Assembly (NCBI GenBank): GCA_030550025.1
Contig: JAUQQC010000011.1
Location: 40,428 to 95,742 of the forward strand
Source: Acidobacteriota bacterium
GTDB lineage: Bacteria > Acidobacteriota > Blastocatellia > HR10
DNA length: 55,315 bases
Reading direction: 5' to 3'
Positions within the stretch are counted from its first letter, which is position 1. Each line of letters opens with the position of its first letter. Both the position numbers and the translations under genes were made by a program. The notes under the pieces are model-generated. The model was given only the letters and a program-made list of their open reading frames with translations, did not search any database and was not told the origin of the DNA. This document shows positions 33,242 through 43,055 of the stretch, one piece after another.

Positions 33242-33270
33242 TTCGCCTGCTCGCCCCCTCACGTCCGGCT
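33224..33270 (-). terminator. intrinsic terminator after clpC
   Basis: Minus strand AGCCGGACGTGAG (33270-33258), a 16-nt loop, then CTCATGTCCGGCT (33241-33229), running into T6 (33229-33224). The 13-bp stem has one G-U pair. It lies 26 nt after the clpC stop. Confidence 0.65.
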
Positions 33271-33295
33271 CTCCGAGCGTGTGCGGCGAAACCGC

Positions 33296-35674
33296 TCATC
33301 GCACGAGCACGGCATCGTCCGGCTTCTCGACGGAGACCGAGCGATAGGCCAGCGAATCGCCTTCGAGATAGACCTCGACGACCGAGCCCGAACCGAAGCG
33401 CTTCCGAATGATGGCCTCCGAGAGCGGATCCTCCACGTATTTCTGCAAGGCGCGCCGCAGTGGTCGCGCGCCGAAGGTTCGATCCGAACACGTCTTCTGG
33501 ACGATCCACTGCTTCGCCTCATGGGTCAAGCGGACCTCGATCCCGACGTGCGCCATCGTGCGATTCAATTGCGAGACGAGCAGATCCACGATCTTCAGCA
33601 AGTCCTCATCCGTCAGCGGGTCGAAGATGATGATCTCATCGAGCCGATTGAGGAATTCGGGATTGAACGTCTGCCGAACGGCGTGCATGACCTCCTCTTC
33701 GATCTTCGCTTGCGCTTGCTCGGGTGTGGCCTGGAAGCCCACATGGCCGCGCTTCTGAATGAAGCGCGCGCCGATGTTGGAGGTCATGATGATGATGGCG
33801 TTCTTGAAATCCACCGTGTTCCCGAGGCTATCGGTGAGATGCCCGTCCTCCAGCACCTGCAGCAGGATATTGAAGATGTCCGGGTGCGCTTTCTCGATCT
33901 CGTCCAGCAAGATCACGCAGTAGGGATTCCGCTTGACGCGCTCGGTGAGCTGTCCGCCCTCTTCATGGCCGACATATCCGGGCGGCGATCCGATGAGCTT
34001 GGAGACCGAATGCTTCTCCATGAACTCGGACATGTCAAAACGAATCAAGGCGCGCTCGCTGCCGAAGAGGAATTCGGCCAGGCTGCGCGCCACTTCGGTC
34101 TTGCCGACGCCCGTTGGCCCGAGGAAGAGGAAACTCCCGACCGGACGATTCGGATTCTTCAATCCCGCGCGCGAGCGGCGGATGGCGCGGGCCAGCGCCG
34201 AGATGGCCTTATCTTGACTGACGACGCGCTTGTGCAGCTCCTCCTCGATCCGCAAGAGCTTCTGCTGTTCTTCCTCCTTGATCGAAGTCACCGGGATACC
34301 CGTCCAACGCGAGATGACTTCCTCGATGTCCTCGCGCACGACGTCCACGACCGGCTCGTCCTCGAAGAAGTCCGGCTCCCATTCGTCCGTGTAAAGCCGC
34401 GAGCGAGAACGGAAGAGGAAATGGCTGATGTCCGAGGAAGCGCCCCGTGGCCGCCGATTCATGAGCGCCGCCGCCTGCCGCAATTTCACGCGCGCCCCGG
34501 CTTCATCCAGAACGTCGATCGCTTTATCGGGAAGGAAACGATCGGTGATGTACCGATTCGAGTAGTAGACGGCCGCTCGGATGGCCTCCTCCGTGTAGCG
34601 GACGTGGTGATATGCCTCGTAGCGATCCTTGATGCCCATGAGGATACGGATCGTCTCCTCCTCAGTCGGCGGTGCGACTTTCACCGCCTGGAAGCGGCGC
34701 TCCAACGAGCGGTCCTTCTCGATCGTCCGTCGGAACTCGGCGGGCGTGGTCGCGCCGATGCACTGAATCTCCCCACGCGAGAGTGCGGGCTTGAGGATAT
34801 TGGCAGCATCGAGTGAGCCTTCGGCGCTGCCGGCCCCGACAAGCGTATGGAGTTCATCAATGAAGACGATGTACTGCGGGTTCTCGATCAATTCCCGCAT
34901 GATGGCTTTCAACCGCTCCTCGAACTGTCCCCGATATTTCGTCCCGGCGACGATGAGACTCAGATCGAGGGCGACGATCCGCTTGTTCCGAAGGAACGGG
35001 GGCACATCTCCGGCCACGATCCGCTGCGCGAGCCCTTCGACGATGGCGGTCTTGCCGACCCCCGGCTCGCCGATCAAGCACGGGTTGTTTTTCGTCCGAC
35101 GGCAGAGGATTTGAATGACGCGCTCCAGCTCCGCTTCGCGCCCGATCAAGGGATCGAGCTTATCGGCCAGGGCCATCTCCGTCAGATCACGGCTGAATTC
35201 GGCCAGATGCGGGGTCTCCTTCTTGGCCTGTTGCAGCCGCTCGACGCTGCTCCGCATCAACTCCTCGCGCACGTGTTGTAGCCGCAGCCCGCGCTCGTAG
35301 AGTAACTCGGCAGCCAAGCTGTTCTCCTCTCGCAGAATCCCCAACAACAGATGCTCCGTCCCCACGTACCGATGGCCCAGGCGCTCGGATTCCTCATCGG
35401 CATATTTCAAGATGCGTCGGGCCTCTTGACTGAGCGGCAGATCCACGGACGAGGTCGAGACCTTCTCCCGCACGACAGCCCGGCTCTCGATCTCCTTGCG
35501 AATCGTCTCGACCGCCGACGGCGACCGCAGGAATCGCGCGGCGAGCGTCTTATCCTCCCGCAGCAACCCCAGTAGAATGTGCTCGGCCTCAATGGCAGAA
35601 GCTCCCATCTGGCTGGCTTCGTAACGGGCGAAGAAGATGACGCGTCGCGCTTTTTCCGTATATCGCTCAAACAT
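33296..35674 (-). CDS. clpC: ClpC-type AAA+ protease ATPase
   Basis: An ATP-driven unfoldase that feeds proteins to ClpP. It has 792 residues from the ATG at 35674 ([20 protein letters not shown], the standard ClpC start; GAGGGGG upstream). A double Clp-N repeat (1-145) is followed by the first AAA module ([15 protein letters not shown]; Walker [14 protein letters not shown]) and the second ([34 protein letters not shown]). VGF in RGHVGFQ sits where the ClpP-docking IGF loop is expected. The usual UVR/coiled-coil middle region is not recognisable; instead an Arg/Ser-rich linker ([20 protein letters not shown]) joins the modules. It starts 17 bp after lolD; no clpP is nearby. Confidence 0.93.
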   Translation of the reverse strand: MFERYTEKARRVIFFARYEASQMGASAIEAEHILLGLLREDKTLAARFLRSPSAVETIRKEIESRAVVREKVSTSSVDLPLSQEARRILKYADEESERLGHRYVGTEHLLLGILREENSLAAELLYERGLRLQHVREELMRSSVERLQQAKKETPHLAEFSRDLTEMALADKLDPLIGREAELERVIQILCRRTKNNPCLIGEPGVGKTAIVEGLAQRIVAGDVPPFLRNKRIVALDLSLIVAGTKYRGQFEERLKAIMRELIENPQYIVFIDELHTLVGAGSAEGSLDAANILKPALSRGEIQCIGATTPAEFRRTIEKDRSLERRFQAVKVAPPTEEETIRILMGIKDRYEAYHHVRYTEEAIRAAVYYSNRYITDRFLPDKAIDVLDEAGARVKLRQAAALMNRRPRGASSDISHFLFRSRSRLYTDEWEPDFFEDEPVVDVVREDIEEVISRWTGIPVTSIKEEEQQKLLRIEEELHKRVVSQDKAISALARAIRRSRAGLKNPNRPVGSFLFLGPTGVGKTEVARSLAEFLFGSERALIRFDMSEFMEKHSVSKLIGSPPGYVGHEEGGQLTERVKRNPYCVILLDEIEKAHPDIFNILLQVLEDGHLTDSLGNTVDFKNAIIIMTSNIGARFIQKRGHVGFQATPEQAQAKIEEEVMHAVRQTFNPEFLNRLDEIIIFDPLTDEDLLKIVDLLVSQLNRTMAHVGIEVRLTHEAKQWIVQKTCSDRTFGARPLRRALQKYVEDPLSEAIIRKRFGSGSVVEVYLEGDSLAYRSVSVEKPDDAVLVR

Positions 35675-35691
35675 CGCCCCCTCGCTTCTCT

Positions 35692-36423
35692 TCAAAAATC
35701 CTCTCGCAGCGTCCCGTCGTGTAAGTGTAGCACGCGGTCGCAGCGACGGGCTATGGCCTCATTGTGGGTCGCGATGATGGACGTCAGATGCCGGGTCCGA
35801 TGCAAATCCTCCAGCACCGCGAACACGAGGGCCCCAGTACGAGCATCCAGATTCCCCGTGGGTTCGTCCGCCAGCAACAGGCGCGGTTCGTGCACGAGAG
35901 CCCGCGCCAGGGCGACCCGCTGCTGCTCCCCTCCGGAGAGTTGTGCGGGTTTATGTGCGAGCCGATGCCCCAATCCCACCTGCTCCAGCATCGCCGCCGC
36001 CCTCCGCGCGGCCTCCATCCGCGCCATGCCGCCGATTAACAGCGGCAGCATCACGTTCTCCAACGCCGTGAATTCCGGCAGCAGCCCGTGAAACTGAAAG
36101 ACGAAACCGATCATCTGCTGCCGGAACCGAGCTAACTCTACCTCACTCCCGGAAAAGATGTCAAACCCCTGGACGATCACTCGACCCGAGGTTGGGCGAT
36201 CGAGCCCGCCCAGTAGATGCAGCAACGTGGATTTCCCCGAGCCCGATGCCCCGACAATAGCCACCATCTCCCCTTCGGCGACGCTCAAGTCCAAATCTCG
36301 CAGCACCGGCACAGGCTCCGGCCCATCCGTATAAATCTTGCAGAGCCCTTCGGCACGCAGCAGGATTCGCATCAGCGTCGCGTGCCGATCGCGTTCGACC
36401 GCCTGCGGGCGTACATCACTCAT
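35692..36423 (-). CDS. lolD: lipoprotein-releasing ABC transporter ATP-binding protein
   Basis: The ATPase of the LolCDE system that extracts lipoproteins from the inner membrane for transfer to the outer membrane. It has 243 residues from the ATG at 36423. Motifs: Walker [12 protein letters not shown]-loop [19 protein letters not shown] (the family-specific segment), signature [15 protein letters not shown], Walker [13 protein letters not shown] and the switch His in [12 protein letters not shown]. It overlaps the lolC stop by 8 bp, so the two subunits are translationally coupled. Confidence 0.93.
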   Translation of the reverse strand: MSDVRPQAVERDRHATLMRILLRAEGLCKIYTDGPEPVPVLRDLDLSVAEGEMVAIVGASGSGKSTLLHLLGGLDRPTSGRVIVQGFDIFSGSEVELARFRQQMIGFVFQFHGLLPEFTALENVMLPLLIGGMARMEAARRAAAMLEQVGLGHRLAHKPAQLSGGEQQRVALARALVHEPRLLLADEPTGNLDARTGALVFAVLEDLHRTRHLTSIIATHNEAIARRCDRVLHLHDGTLREDF

Positions 36424-37681
36424 AGCGCAACCCCTCCACGGGATTGAGGCGCGCGGCTTGCCGCGCCGGATAGATCGTCGCCAGGAAACTGATCCCCAAC
36501 GCGATCCCCGCCACAATCGCCGCATCCACTATGCGTAGGCGAAACGGCGCGTAGGCGATCGAGAAGACCGTCTCCGGCAAACGAATCCATTGATACCGAT
36601 CCGCGAGCCAAGAGAGCAGAACACCCACGCCGAGCCCCAGCGCCGTGCCGATCACTCCGACCAAGACGCCCTGCCAGATGAAGATGCGCATGATCGAGGC
36701 CGAACGCGCGCCCATCGCCCGCAGGATCGAGATATCCCGCGTCTTCTCGATGACCATCATCACGAGCGAGGTGATGATGTTCAACGCTGCGATGAAGATC
36801 ATCAGCGTGAGGACGATGACGACGATCACCCGTTGAATCTGCAAGGCCGCGAACACCGGTTGATTCAACTCCTGCCAATCCGTCGTCGTGTACTCCGGCC
36901 CGGCGACTTCGCGGACGCGCCGTGCGATCTCCTTCACGGCGTAGATGTCCGTGACCTTCATCTGCAGTACAGTGGCCGGCTGCTCGGTACCCAACAGCCG
37001 TCGCAACGCGTCCAAGGAGACATAGCCCCAGGCGGAATCGTATTCGTAAAGCCCAGACGAGAAGAGGCCCACGACGCGCAGCCGCCCCAGACGCGGGATC
37101 AGGCCCAAAGGGGTCAATCGCCCGTCCGGCGGAATGATCGTGAGCACATCCCCCATCTTCACGCCCAACTCCTCGGCGAGGACCCGTCCAAGTAGGATGC
37201 CAGGCACGCCATCGGCGTCCTCGGCCAGCTGCTCGACCGATCCCTGAATGACGATGTTCCACACTTCGTTCGCCTCCTGCGGAGCTCGCACGTCCACCCC
37301 TTTCAAAATGAGTCCCACGCCATGCCCCGCATGCGAGGCGAAGACCTGCTCATAATGGGTCGGCGCCACAGCACGAACTCCCGGCACGCGAGCGATTTTT
37401 TCCTGAAGCCCAGCCGGAATCGCTCGACCATCTTTCCGCAGGAGATTCAAGTGCGCCGTGCCCGCCAGCAGTTTTCCCTGAATGTCCTCATTGAATCCGT
37501 TCACGAGCGAGAGCGCGATCACGAGCACGGCCACGCCCGCGGCAATCCCCAGAATCGCGATCAGGCTGATGACGGCGATGACCGCCTGTTTTCGCTTCGC
37601 CGTCAGATATCGCAGGGCGATGAGCAATTCGAACGGACGCACGCAAACGGCCTCTCGCACGGCCTCAACCACGAATCTCAT
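36416..37681 (-). CDS. lolC: lipoprotein-releasing ABC transporter permease (LolC/LolE)
   Basis: The FtsX/MacB-fold permease partner of LolD. It has 421 residues from the ATG at 37681 (GGGAGGGT upstream). The N-terminal [20 protein letters not shown] leads into the first membrane helix ([20 protein letters not shown]), then a large periplasmic domain (about 65-280) and three C-terminal helices, with [20 protein letters not shown] before the penultimate pair and a final NPVEGLRYE. Only one permease gene is present, so it probably works as a homodimer instead of a LolC-LolE pair. It lies 45 bp after glgC on the same strand. Confidence 0.92.
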   Translation of the reverse strand: MRFVVEAVREAVCVRPFELLIALRYLTAKRKQAVIAVISLIAILGIAAGVAVLVIALSLVNGFNEDIQGKLLAGTAHLNLLRKDGRAIPAGLQEKIARVPGVRAVAPTHYEQVFASHAGHGVGLILKGVDVRAPQEANEVWNIVIQGSVEQLAEDADGVPGILLGRVLAEELGVKMGDVLTIIPPDGRLTPLGLIPRLGRLRVVGLFSSGLYEYDSAWGYVSLDALRRLLGTEQPATVLQMKVTDIYAVKEIARRVREVAGPEYTTTDWQELNQPVFAALQIQRVIVVIVLTLMIFIAALNIITSLVMMVIEKTRDISILRAMGARSASIMRIFIWQGVLVGVIGTALGLGVGVLLSWLADRYQWIRLPETVFSIAYAPFRLRIVDAAIVAGIALGISFLATIYPARQAARLNPVEGLRYE

Positions 37682-37726
37682 GAATGACCCTCCCCCGGAT
37701 GGAAGGGCGCAAGGCCCCAAGCGCCT

Positions 37727-39016
37727 TCAGATAACCGTCCCATCCGGAATGATGGCGTTCCGGGGAATGACGACGATCCCGTCCCGGATGTACCAATTCT
37801 CCCCATCGGCGTACTGTCGCCCCTCCACGTTCACAATGCGAACGTTCGCCCCGATGCGCGCGTTCTTATCAATGATCGCGCCCACGATCTCCGCGTTCTC
37901 GCCAATGCCCACGACGGGGATCCCCCGCGCGCGATCGGCCTCCATCTCTTCGAGCGTTTGGTAGAAATCGGCCCCCATGACGATCGTGCGGGAGAGCCGC
38001 GCTCCCCGCGCGATGCGTGATCGAACCCCAATGATGCAATGAACCAGCTCCGCCCCATTGAGGATAGAGCCGTCGGCGATGAGGCAATCGTGAATGCGAC
38101 ACTCCCGAATCTTGGCCGGAGGGAGATAGCGCGGATGCGTGTAGATCGGCGCATCCGGATCATAGAGGTTGAACTTCGGCAACGGGAGCGTCAACCCGAT
38201 GTTCGCCTCGTAAAAAGCGCGGATCGTGCCGATATCCTCCCAATAGCCGTCGAAGAGATAGGCATGGACGCGATAGCGTCGGATCGCCTCCGGGATGATC
38301 TCGCGCCCGAAATCCACATACTGCGGGTGCTCCTCGAGCAACGTCTTGAGCACCGACTTGCGGAAGACGTAAATCCCCATCGAAGCCAGATATGGACGAC
38401 GCGCGGCCTCCTCGGGAGAAAGGCCGACGCGTGCCGTATCGGTGCGCATCTCCCAAAGGGCCGCCCCTTTCGGCTTCTCGCGGAATTCGATGATCCGCCC
38501 CTCGGCGTCAATCTTCAAGAGCCCGAACTCGGATGCGCGCTCTTCCTCGACGGCGACGACCGAGAGCGTGACATCCGCGCGCGCGCGCTCGTGATGGGCG
38601 ATGAAATCGCGATAGTCCATCCGATACAGGTGATCGCCGGCCAGAATCAAATAGGTCTCCGCGCGCCACTGCTCGAAATGGCGCCAGCCACGGCGCACGG
38701 CGTCGGCCGTCCCTTGAAACCAATTCCGGTTCTCCAGCGTCTGCTCGGCTGCCAGGATGTCCACGAAGCCTTCGGTGAACGGGCCGAACTGATACGTGCG
38801 CGAGATGTGACGATTGAGCGAGGCGGAGTTGAACTGCGTGAGGACGTAGATGCGGATGATCCCCGAGTTGATGCAATTGCTCACGGAGATATCCACAAGG
38901 CGATATTTCCCCGCCAATGGAACGGCCGGTTTGGCTCGATCCTTCGTGAGGGGAAAGAGTCGCGTCCCTTGCCCTCCACCAAGGATGATCGCCAGGATAT
39001 CGTCTCGACGCGCCAT
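37727..39016 (-). CDS. glgC: glucose-1-phosphate adenylyltransferase
   Basis: Makes ADP-glucose for glycogen synthesis. It has 429 residues from the ATG at 39016 (AGGGAGGAG upstream); the 20 codons before it are not protein-like. The nucleotidyltransferase domain shows [37 protein letters not shown], the catalytic [11 protein letters not shown] and EFREKP, followed by a left-handed beta-helix with hexapeptide-like repeats ([20 protein letters not shown]). The length fits the family. A strong promoter-like site lies about 65 nt upstream. No other glycogen gene is adjacent. Confidence 0.95.
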   Translation of the reverse strand: MARRDDILAIILGGGQGTRLFPLTKDRAKPAVPLAGKYRLVDISVSNCINSGIIRIYVLTQFNSASLNRHISRTYQFGPFTEGFVDILAAEQTLENRNWFQGTADAVRRGWRHFEQWRAETYLILAGDHLYRMDYRDFIAHHERARADVTLSVVAVEEERASEFGLLKIDAEGRIIEFREKPKGAALWEMRTDTARVGLSPEEAARRPYLASMGIYVFRKSVLKTLLEEHPQYVDFGREIIPEAIRRYRVHAYLFDGYWEDIGTIRAFYEANIGLTLPLPKFNLYDPDAPIYTHPRYLPPAKIRECRIHDCLIADGSILNGAELVHCIIGVRSRIARGARLSRTIVMGADFYQTLEEMEADRARGIPVVGIGENAEIVGAIIDKNARIGANVRIVNVEGRQYADGENWYIRDGIVVIPRNAIIPDGTVI

Positions 39017-39078
39017 CGGTCTCCTCCCTACGTCTCGCGCTGCGTGCGAGATCACCGCCTTCGTGCCATCGAGCATTT

Positions 39079-39107
39079 AGTGTAGTACAGCCTCACGAAG
39101 GATCCAA
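39079..39107 (-). promoter_or_regulatory. glgC promoter
   Basis: Minus strand TTGGAT (39107-39102), a 17-bp spacer and TACACT (39084-39079), upstream of the glgC ATG at 39016. It may drive the whole glgC-lolC-lolD-clpC run. Confidence 0.6.
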
Positions 39108-39138
39108 GCGCGCGTTCGTTCGCCGTCCCCCCACCGGC

Positions 39139-39168
39139 TTGACCGAATATTCGCCGATGAGCTACCCT
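39139..39168 (+). promoter_or_regulatory. promoter of the ferritin-like gene
   Basis: TTGACC (39139-39144), an 18-bp spacer and TACCCT (39163-39168), followed about 36 nt later by a GGAG ribosome site and the ATG at 39212. Confidence 0.5.
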
Positions 39169-39211
39169 TACGCAGCTTATCCACAATGCCTATGAGAAAG
39201 GAGACCGCACA

Positions 39212-39628
39212 ATGGACCGAGAGAAGATCCTGACTGCTCTCAACAAAGCCCTCGCTCAGGAACAGGCGTGCTTCATCCGATATAAGACGCATGCGGCTGT
39301 GATCACCGGCCCTTATGCCAAGCCCGTTAGCGAACAGTTAGATGAGATCGCCGAGGACGAAGAGAGCCACGCTCGTGACCTGCGCGATCGCATCACGGGA
39401 TTGGGAGGAACGCCGACGATGGAGGTCGCGACGGCCGACCTGATCCCGGCCACGACGCTCGAGGAGATCTTGCGCGTCAACATCGAGGAGGAGAAGAAGG
39501 CCATCGCCCTCTATCAGGAGATCCTCGACATGATCCCGCGCGAGCAACGGCTGCTCTACGAAACGATCGAGCATATCCTCGAAGACGAGCAGGAGCATTT
39601 GGAGGAGCTGCAGCGGCTTCAATCTTGA
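39212..39628 (+). CDS. ferritin-like / bacterioferritin-family protein
   Basis: A 138-residue four-helix protein with a di-iron site spaced as in bacterioferritins: Glu17 (LAQEQACFIRY), the EDEESHA group near 48-54, EEEKKAI near 94 and EDEQEHLEEL near 124-130. It may store iron or handle peroxide. It lacks the usual bacterioferritin length (about 155) and an obvious haem Met, so the exact subgroup is open. The next gene, a flavin disulfide-reductase-like enzyme, is 37 bp downstream, which suggests a shared redox or iron role. Confidence 0.88.
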   Translation: MDREKILTALNKALAQEQACFIRYKTHAAVITGPYAKPVSEQLDEIAEDEESHARDLRDRITGLGGTPTMEVATADLIPATTLEEILRVNIEEEKKAIALYQEILDMIPREQRLLYETIEHILEDEQEHLEELQRLQS

Positions 39629-39665
39629 TCGCTTGCCGGCGAGACCTTGAGAGGAGGACACGAGC

Positions 39666-41030
39666 ATGCCGGGAACCGCTCTGCGCCTTGTGGTTATCGG
39701 CGGAGTCGCCGGCGGCATGTCGGCGGCCGCGCGCGCTAAGCGCGTCAATCCCGATCTGGAAGTGATCGTCCTCGAACGCGACCCCCATGTCTCTTACGGC
39801 GCCTGTGGGATTCCCTATTTCTTGGCCGGTCTGGTGCCGGATGCCGAGCGACTCATCGTCTACACGCCCGAATATTTCCGCCGCGAGCGCGGCATTGACG
39901 TGCGCACGAACACGGAGGCCGTGGAGATTCGACCGACCGAACGCACCGTCCTGGCGCGCGATCGTATGAGCGGCGCGACGGAGAAGATCGCCTACGATCG
40001 GCTCATCCTCGCCACTGGTGCCACGCCCATTCGCCCTGCTCTCCCCGGCATCCAGCTCGAGAACATCTTCGTGCTGCGCAGCCTGAACGATGGCTTGCGG
40101 ATCCATCGCGCGCTCGTCGAAGAGCGTCCCCAGCACGCGCTCATCCTAGGGGCTGGATACATCGGGCTCGAAATGGCCGAAGCCCTCCGGATGCGCGGCC
40201 TGCAGGTGACTGTCGTCGAAGCCCTCGATCATGTCCTTGGCCAGACGGAGCTCGAAATCAGCCGGATCGTCGAAGAGGAGCTGAGCGCTCACAATGTGCG
40301 CTTGCTTTTGACGACGCGCGCCGTCGGGTTCGAGGGCGATGCTCGCGGGCGGGTCCGCGAGGTCATCACCGATTCAGGCGAACGACTCGCGGCGGATCTT
40401 GTCCTGATCGGCATCGGCATTCGCCCGAATGTGCGCCTCGCCGAAGAAGCCGGGATCGCGCTCGGCCCGACTGGCGCCATCGCTGTGGATGAACGACAGG
40501 AGACCAATATCACGGGCATCTTTGCCGCTGGCGATTGCTGCGAGACGAAGCATCTGGTCACGGGACGCCCGACGTGGATTCCACTTGGGCCGGCCGCCAA
40601 TAAGCAAGGACGGGTTGCCGGAGATAACGCGGCTGGACGGCGCGCGACGTTCGCCGGCGTCGTCGGAACGGCCGTCGTCAAGGTCTTCGATCTGGAAGTC
40701 GCGCGCACGGGACTCTCACTTCAAGAAGCCCTCGCCGCCGGGTTCAAAGCGAAGAAGGTCTCGATCACGGCCTCCTCGCGAGCGGGATACTACCCGGGCG
40801 CGCAACCGATCACCCTCGCCCTCATCTTCGACGAAGCGACACATCGGCTGCTTGGCGCTCAAATGGCCGGACGCGAGGGCGTGGCCAAACGTATTGACGT
40901 GTTCGCGACCGCTCTCCATGCGCGGATGACTCTGGAGGAGATGAGTCAGCTCGACCTGAGCTATGCGCCGCCCTTCGCGCCGGTGTGGGATCCGATTCTG
41001 ACCGCCGTCAACGCGGCGCTGAAGGCGTGA
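39666..41030 (+). CDS. CoA-disulfide reductase / NADH oxidase-like flavoprotein
   Basis: A 454-residue FAD and NAD(P)H enzyme of the single-cysteine (CoADR/Nox/Npx) group. The FAD motif is VIGGVAGGMSAAARAK, the redox Cys47 lies in SYGACGIPYFLAG, the NAD(P) motif is ILGAGYIGLEMAE, and the second FAD block is GIFAAGDCCETKH. The dimerisation domain has LDLSYAPPFAPVWDPI, including the Tyr residues typical of CoA-disulfide reductases. It may reduce CoA disulfide, peroxide, oxygen or polysulfide; sequence alone does not decide. It has a GAGAGGAGG ribosome site and follows the ferritin-like gene. Confidence 0.88.
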   Translation: MPGTALRLVVIGGVAGGMSAAARAKRVNPDLEVIVLERDPHVSYGACGIPYFLAGLVPDAERLIVYTPEYFRRERGIDVRTNTEAVEIRPTERTVLARDRMSGATEKIAYDRLILATGATPIRPALPGIQLENIFVLRSLNDGLRIHRALVEERPQHALILGAGYIGLEMAEALRMRGLQVTVVEALDHVLGQTELEISRIVEEELSAHNVRLLLTTRAVGFEGDARGRVREVITDSGERLAADLVLIGIGIRPNVRLAEEAGIALGPTGAIAVDERQETNITGIFAAGDCCETKHLVTGRPTWIPLGPAANKQGRVAGDNAAGRRATFAGVVGTAVVKVFDLEVARTGLSLQEALAAGFKAKKVSITASSRAGYYPGAQPITLALIFDEATHRLLGAQMAGREGVAKRIDVFATALHARMTLEEMSQLDLSYAPPFAPVWDPILTAVNAALKA

Positions 41031-41055
41031 GTGTTCAAAGAGGGGGACGGGGCCA

Positions 41056-41919
41056 GTGGGAAGCGTGAAGGATCGCATCGTCATCATCACGGGGGCTTCC
41101 TCGGGGATCGGCGAGGCGACGGCGCGGCGCTTGGCTCGCGAGGGAGCTGCGGTCGTCCTCGCCGCGCGGCGACGAGAGCGTTTGGAACGCCTCGCCGAAG
41201 AGATCGCGGCTTCCGGAGGACGAGCGCTCGTCGTCCCCACCGACGTCACCGTGGAGGCCGACCGACGTCGCCTCGTCGAGCGCACGATGCAGACCTATGG
41301 GCGCATAGACGCTCTCGTCAACAATGCGGGATACGGACAGCGCGGGCCCATTGAAAGCGTGCCCTTGGAAGCCATCCGACGGAATTTCGAGACCAATCTC
41401 TTTGCGCTCATCGCGCTAACGCAATTGGTGATCCCCATTCTGAGAGTGCAAAGGGGCGGGCGCATCGTCAACGTCAGCTCGGTCGCCGGGCGCATCGCCC
41501 GGCCTTTCTCGGCCGTATACGATGCGACGAAACATGCCCTGGAAGCGATCTCCGATGGACTCCGCGGGGAACTCGCTCCTTTCGGGATTCACGTCATCGT
41601 GATCGAGCCGGGATTCATTCAAACCGAATTCCTGCGCGTCGCCGATGAGGTCTCCCGCTCGGTGCTGGAGCGTTCACAACCCTACGCGCCCTTTTTAGCG
41701 GATCTCGACCGTCGGTATGAGCGCTTGCGGCGATGGGCGGGACACCCAGAGGACGTCGCCGCCGTCATTTTGCGGGCGCTCATGGAGAGGCATCCGCGCC
41801 CTCGCTACGCCGTTCCCGGGCATGCGCGCGCGTTGCTGGCCCTCAAGCGCTGGATCCCGGACCATCTCTTTGACGCCCTCATGCGTCGACAGATGGGACT
41901 CCGTCCCATCGAGAGCTGA
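41056..41919 (+). CDS. short-chain dehydrogenase/reductase
   Basis: A 287-residue classical SDR. It has the cofactor motif TGASSGIG (12-19), basic ARRRER (37-42) suggesting NADP preference, NNAG (89-92), Ser141/142, and the catalytic Tyr155 and Lys159 in YDATKHAL. The extended C-terminus ([20 protein letters not shown]...[13 protein letters not shown]) resembles the subgroup acting on lipids or sterol-like alcohols. The GTG at 41056 is used; a GTG three codons later is possible. It begins 25 bp after the flavoprotein gene. Substrate is unknown. Confidence 0.88.
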   Translation: MGSVKDRIVIITGASSGIGEATARRLAREGAAVVLAARRRERLERLAEEIAASGGRALVVPTDVTVEADRRRLVERTMQTYGRIDALVNNAGYGQRGPIESVPLEAIRRNFETNLFALIALTQLVIPILRVQRGGRIVNVSSVAGRIARPFSAVYDATKHALEAISDGLRGELAPFGIHVIVIEPGFIQTEFLRVADEVSRSVLERSQPYAPFLADLDRRYERLRRWAGHPEDVAAVILRALMERHPRPRYAVPGHARALLALKRWIPDHLFDALMRRQMGLRPIES

Positions 41920-41960
41920 CCGAGAGCCCGCGTGCCCTCACCGAAACGCAGCCGCTGCGC

Positions 41961-41995
41961 TACAATACTTCGGCGGGCGAAGAAGCGTTCGCCCG
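41961..41995 (+). promoter_or_regulatory. -10 box and leader hairpin of lipA
   Basis: TACAAT (41961-41966) is followed by an 8-bp perfect hairpin CGGGCGAA (41974-41981), loop gaagcg, TTCGCCCG (41988-41995), 27 nt before the lipA ATG. The hairpin would sit at the 5' end of the message, where it could protect it or control it. No clear -35. Confidence 0.4.
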
Positions 41996-42022
41996 TTAAG
42001 GGACGAATTCGGGAGACGGCTG

Positions 42023-43012
42023 ATGGCGAATGACGTGACATTCGTGGGACTCGCGGATACGCGCGGCACGCGGATGGTGAAGATCGCACCACGAGGGATT
42101 CTCCGACGGCATCCAGAGGCGGTCCCGACACCGAAGCCGCCCTGGATTCGCGCCACACTGCCGAGCGGGCCGGTCTATAACGAACTGAAGCGCATCGTTA
42201 CCGAGCTTCGTCTGCACACGGTATGCCAAGAGGCGCTCTGCCCGAACCTCGGCGAGTGCTGGGGACATGGGACGATGACGATCATGTTGCTCGGCCGCGT
42301 GTGCACGCGCGCCTGTCGCTTCTGCGCCGTGGCGACGGGGAATCCGCGCGGATGGCTCGATCCCGAGGAGCCGGAACGCGTCGCGACAGCCGTCGAATTC
42401 CTGGCCCGACACCACGGCCTGAGGTATGTCGTGCTCACGAGCGTAGATCGCGATGACCTCCCGGATGGCGGCGCTTCCCATTTCGCCGAGACCGTACGCC
42501 GCATCAAAGCCCGAGTGCCCGAGGTGAAGGTCGAGACGCTCACGCCAGACTTTCGAGGCGATCTTCATGCTGTCGAGATCGTGCTCGAAGCCGATGTGGA
42601 CGTCTTCGCCAATAACTTGGAGACGGTGCGCCGCCTGACCCCACGCGTGCGCGATCCTCGCGCCGGGTACGATCAAACGCTCGGCGTCCTTGCCCATGCC
42701 AAGCGCTTCCGTCCCGACGTGCTCACCAAAAGCAGCGTGATGCTCGGCCTGGGCGAGACCGAGGCGGAAATCCGTCAGGCCATGCGCGATCTGCGTGCCG
42801 TCGGCGTGGATATTCTCACCCTCGGGCAATACCTGTGTCCGACCACCTCTCATCTCCCGGTCGTCCGCTACGTGACGCCGGAAGAATTCGCCCGTTATCG
42901 GGAATGGGGATACGAAGAGGGCTTCCTCGAGGTCTTCAGTGGACCGCTCGTCCGCAGCTCCTATCGCGCGGAACGCGTCTTCGCCGAAGCCCAACGTGGC
43001 AAACCCGCGTGA
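42023..43012 (+). CDS. lipA: lipoyl synthase
   Basis: A radical-SAM enzyme that inserts two sulfurs into octanoyl groups on lipoyl domains. It has 329 residues from the ATG at 42023 (GGGAGA upstream). The auxiliary cluster Cys are 68, 73 and 79 ([12 protein letters not shown]); the SAM cluster Cys are 94, 98 and 101 (CTRACRFC). The C-terminal RSSYRAE carries the conserved Ser that ligates the auxiliary cluster. SAM-domain blocks such as [19 protein letters not shown] and [11 protein letters not shown] are intact. lipB is not adjacent. Confidence 0.97.
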   Translation: MANDVTFVGLADTRGTRMVKIAPRGILRRHPEAVPTPKPPWIRATLPSGPVYNELKRIVTELRLHTVCQEALCPNLGECWGHGTMTIMLLGRVCTRACRFCAVATGNPRGWLDPEEPERVATAVEFLARHHGLRYVVLTSVDRDDLPDGGASHFAETVRRIKARVPEVKVETLTPDFRGDLHAVEIVLEADVDVFANNLETVRRLTPRVRDPRAGYDQTLGVLAHAKRFRPDVLTKSSVMLGLGETEAEIRQAMRDLRAVGVDILTLGQYLCPTTSHLPVVRYVTPEEFARYREWGYEEGFLEVFSGPLVRSSYRAERVFAEAQRGKPA

Positions 43013-43055
43013 AGGCTGAACTCGCCGGCGTGCACCCGACTTTTCCCCGGACTCC

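Noticed and set aside
31806-33347. 513-codon open frame antisense to bamA
   Set aside because: Same codon-bias shadow; no domain-like sequence.
33281-34816. 511-codon open frame antisense to clpC
   Set aside because: GC-biased codons leave the reverse frame free of stops; clpC motifs are intact on the minus strand.
39079-39107. Possible operator for the ferritin-like gene
   Set aside because: The site is better explained as the minus-strand glgC promoter; no Fur-like box was seen.
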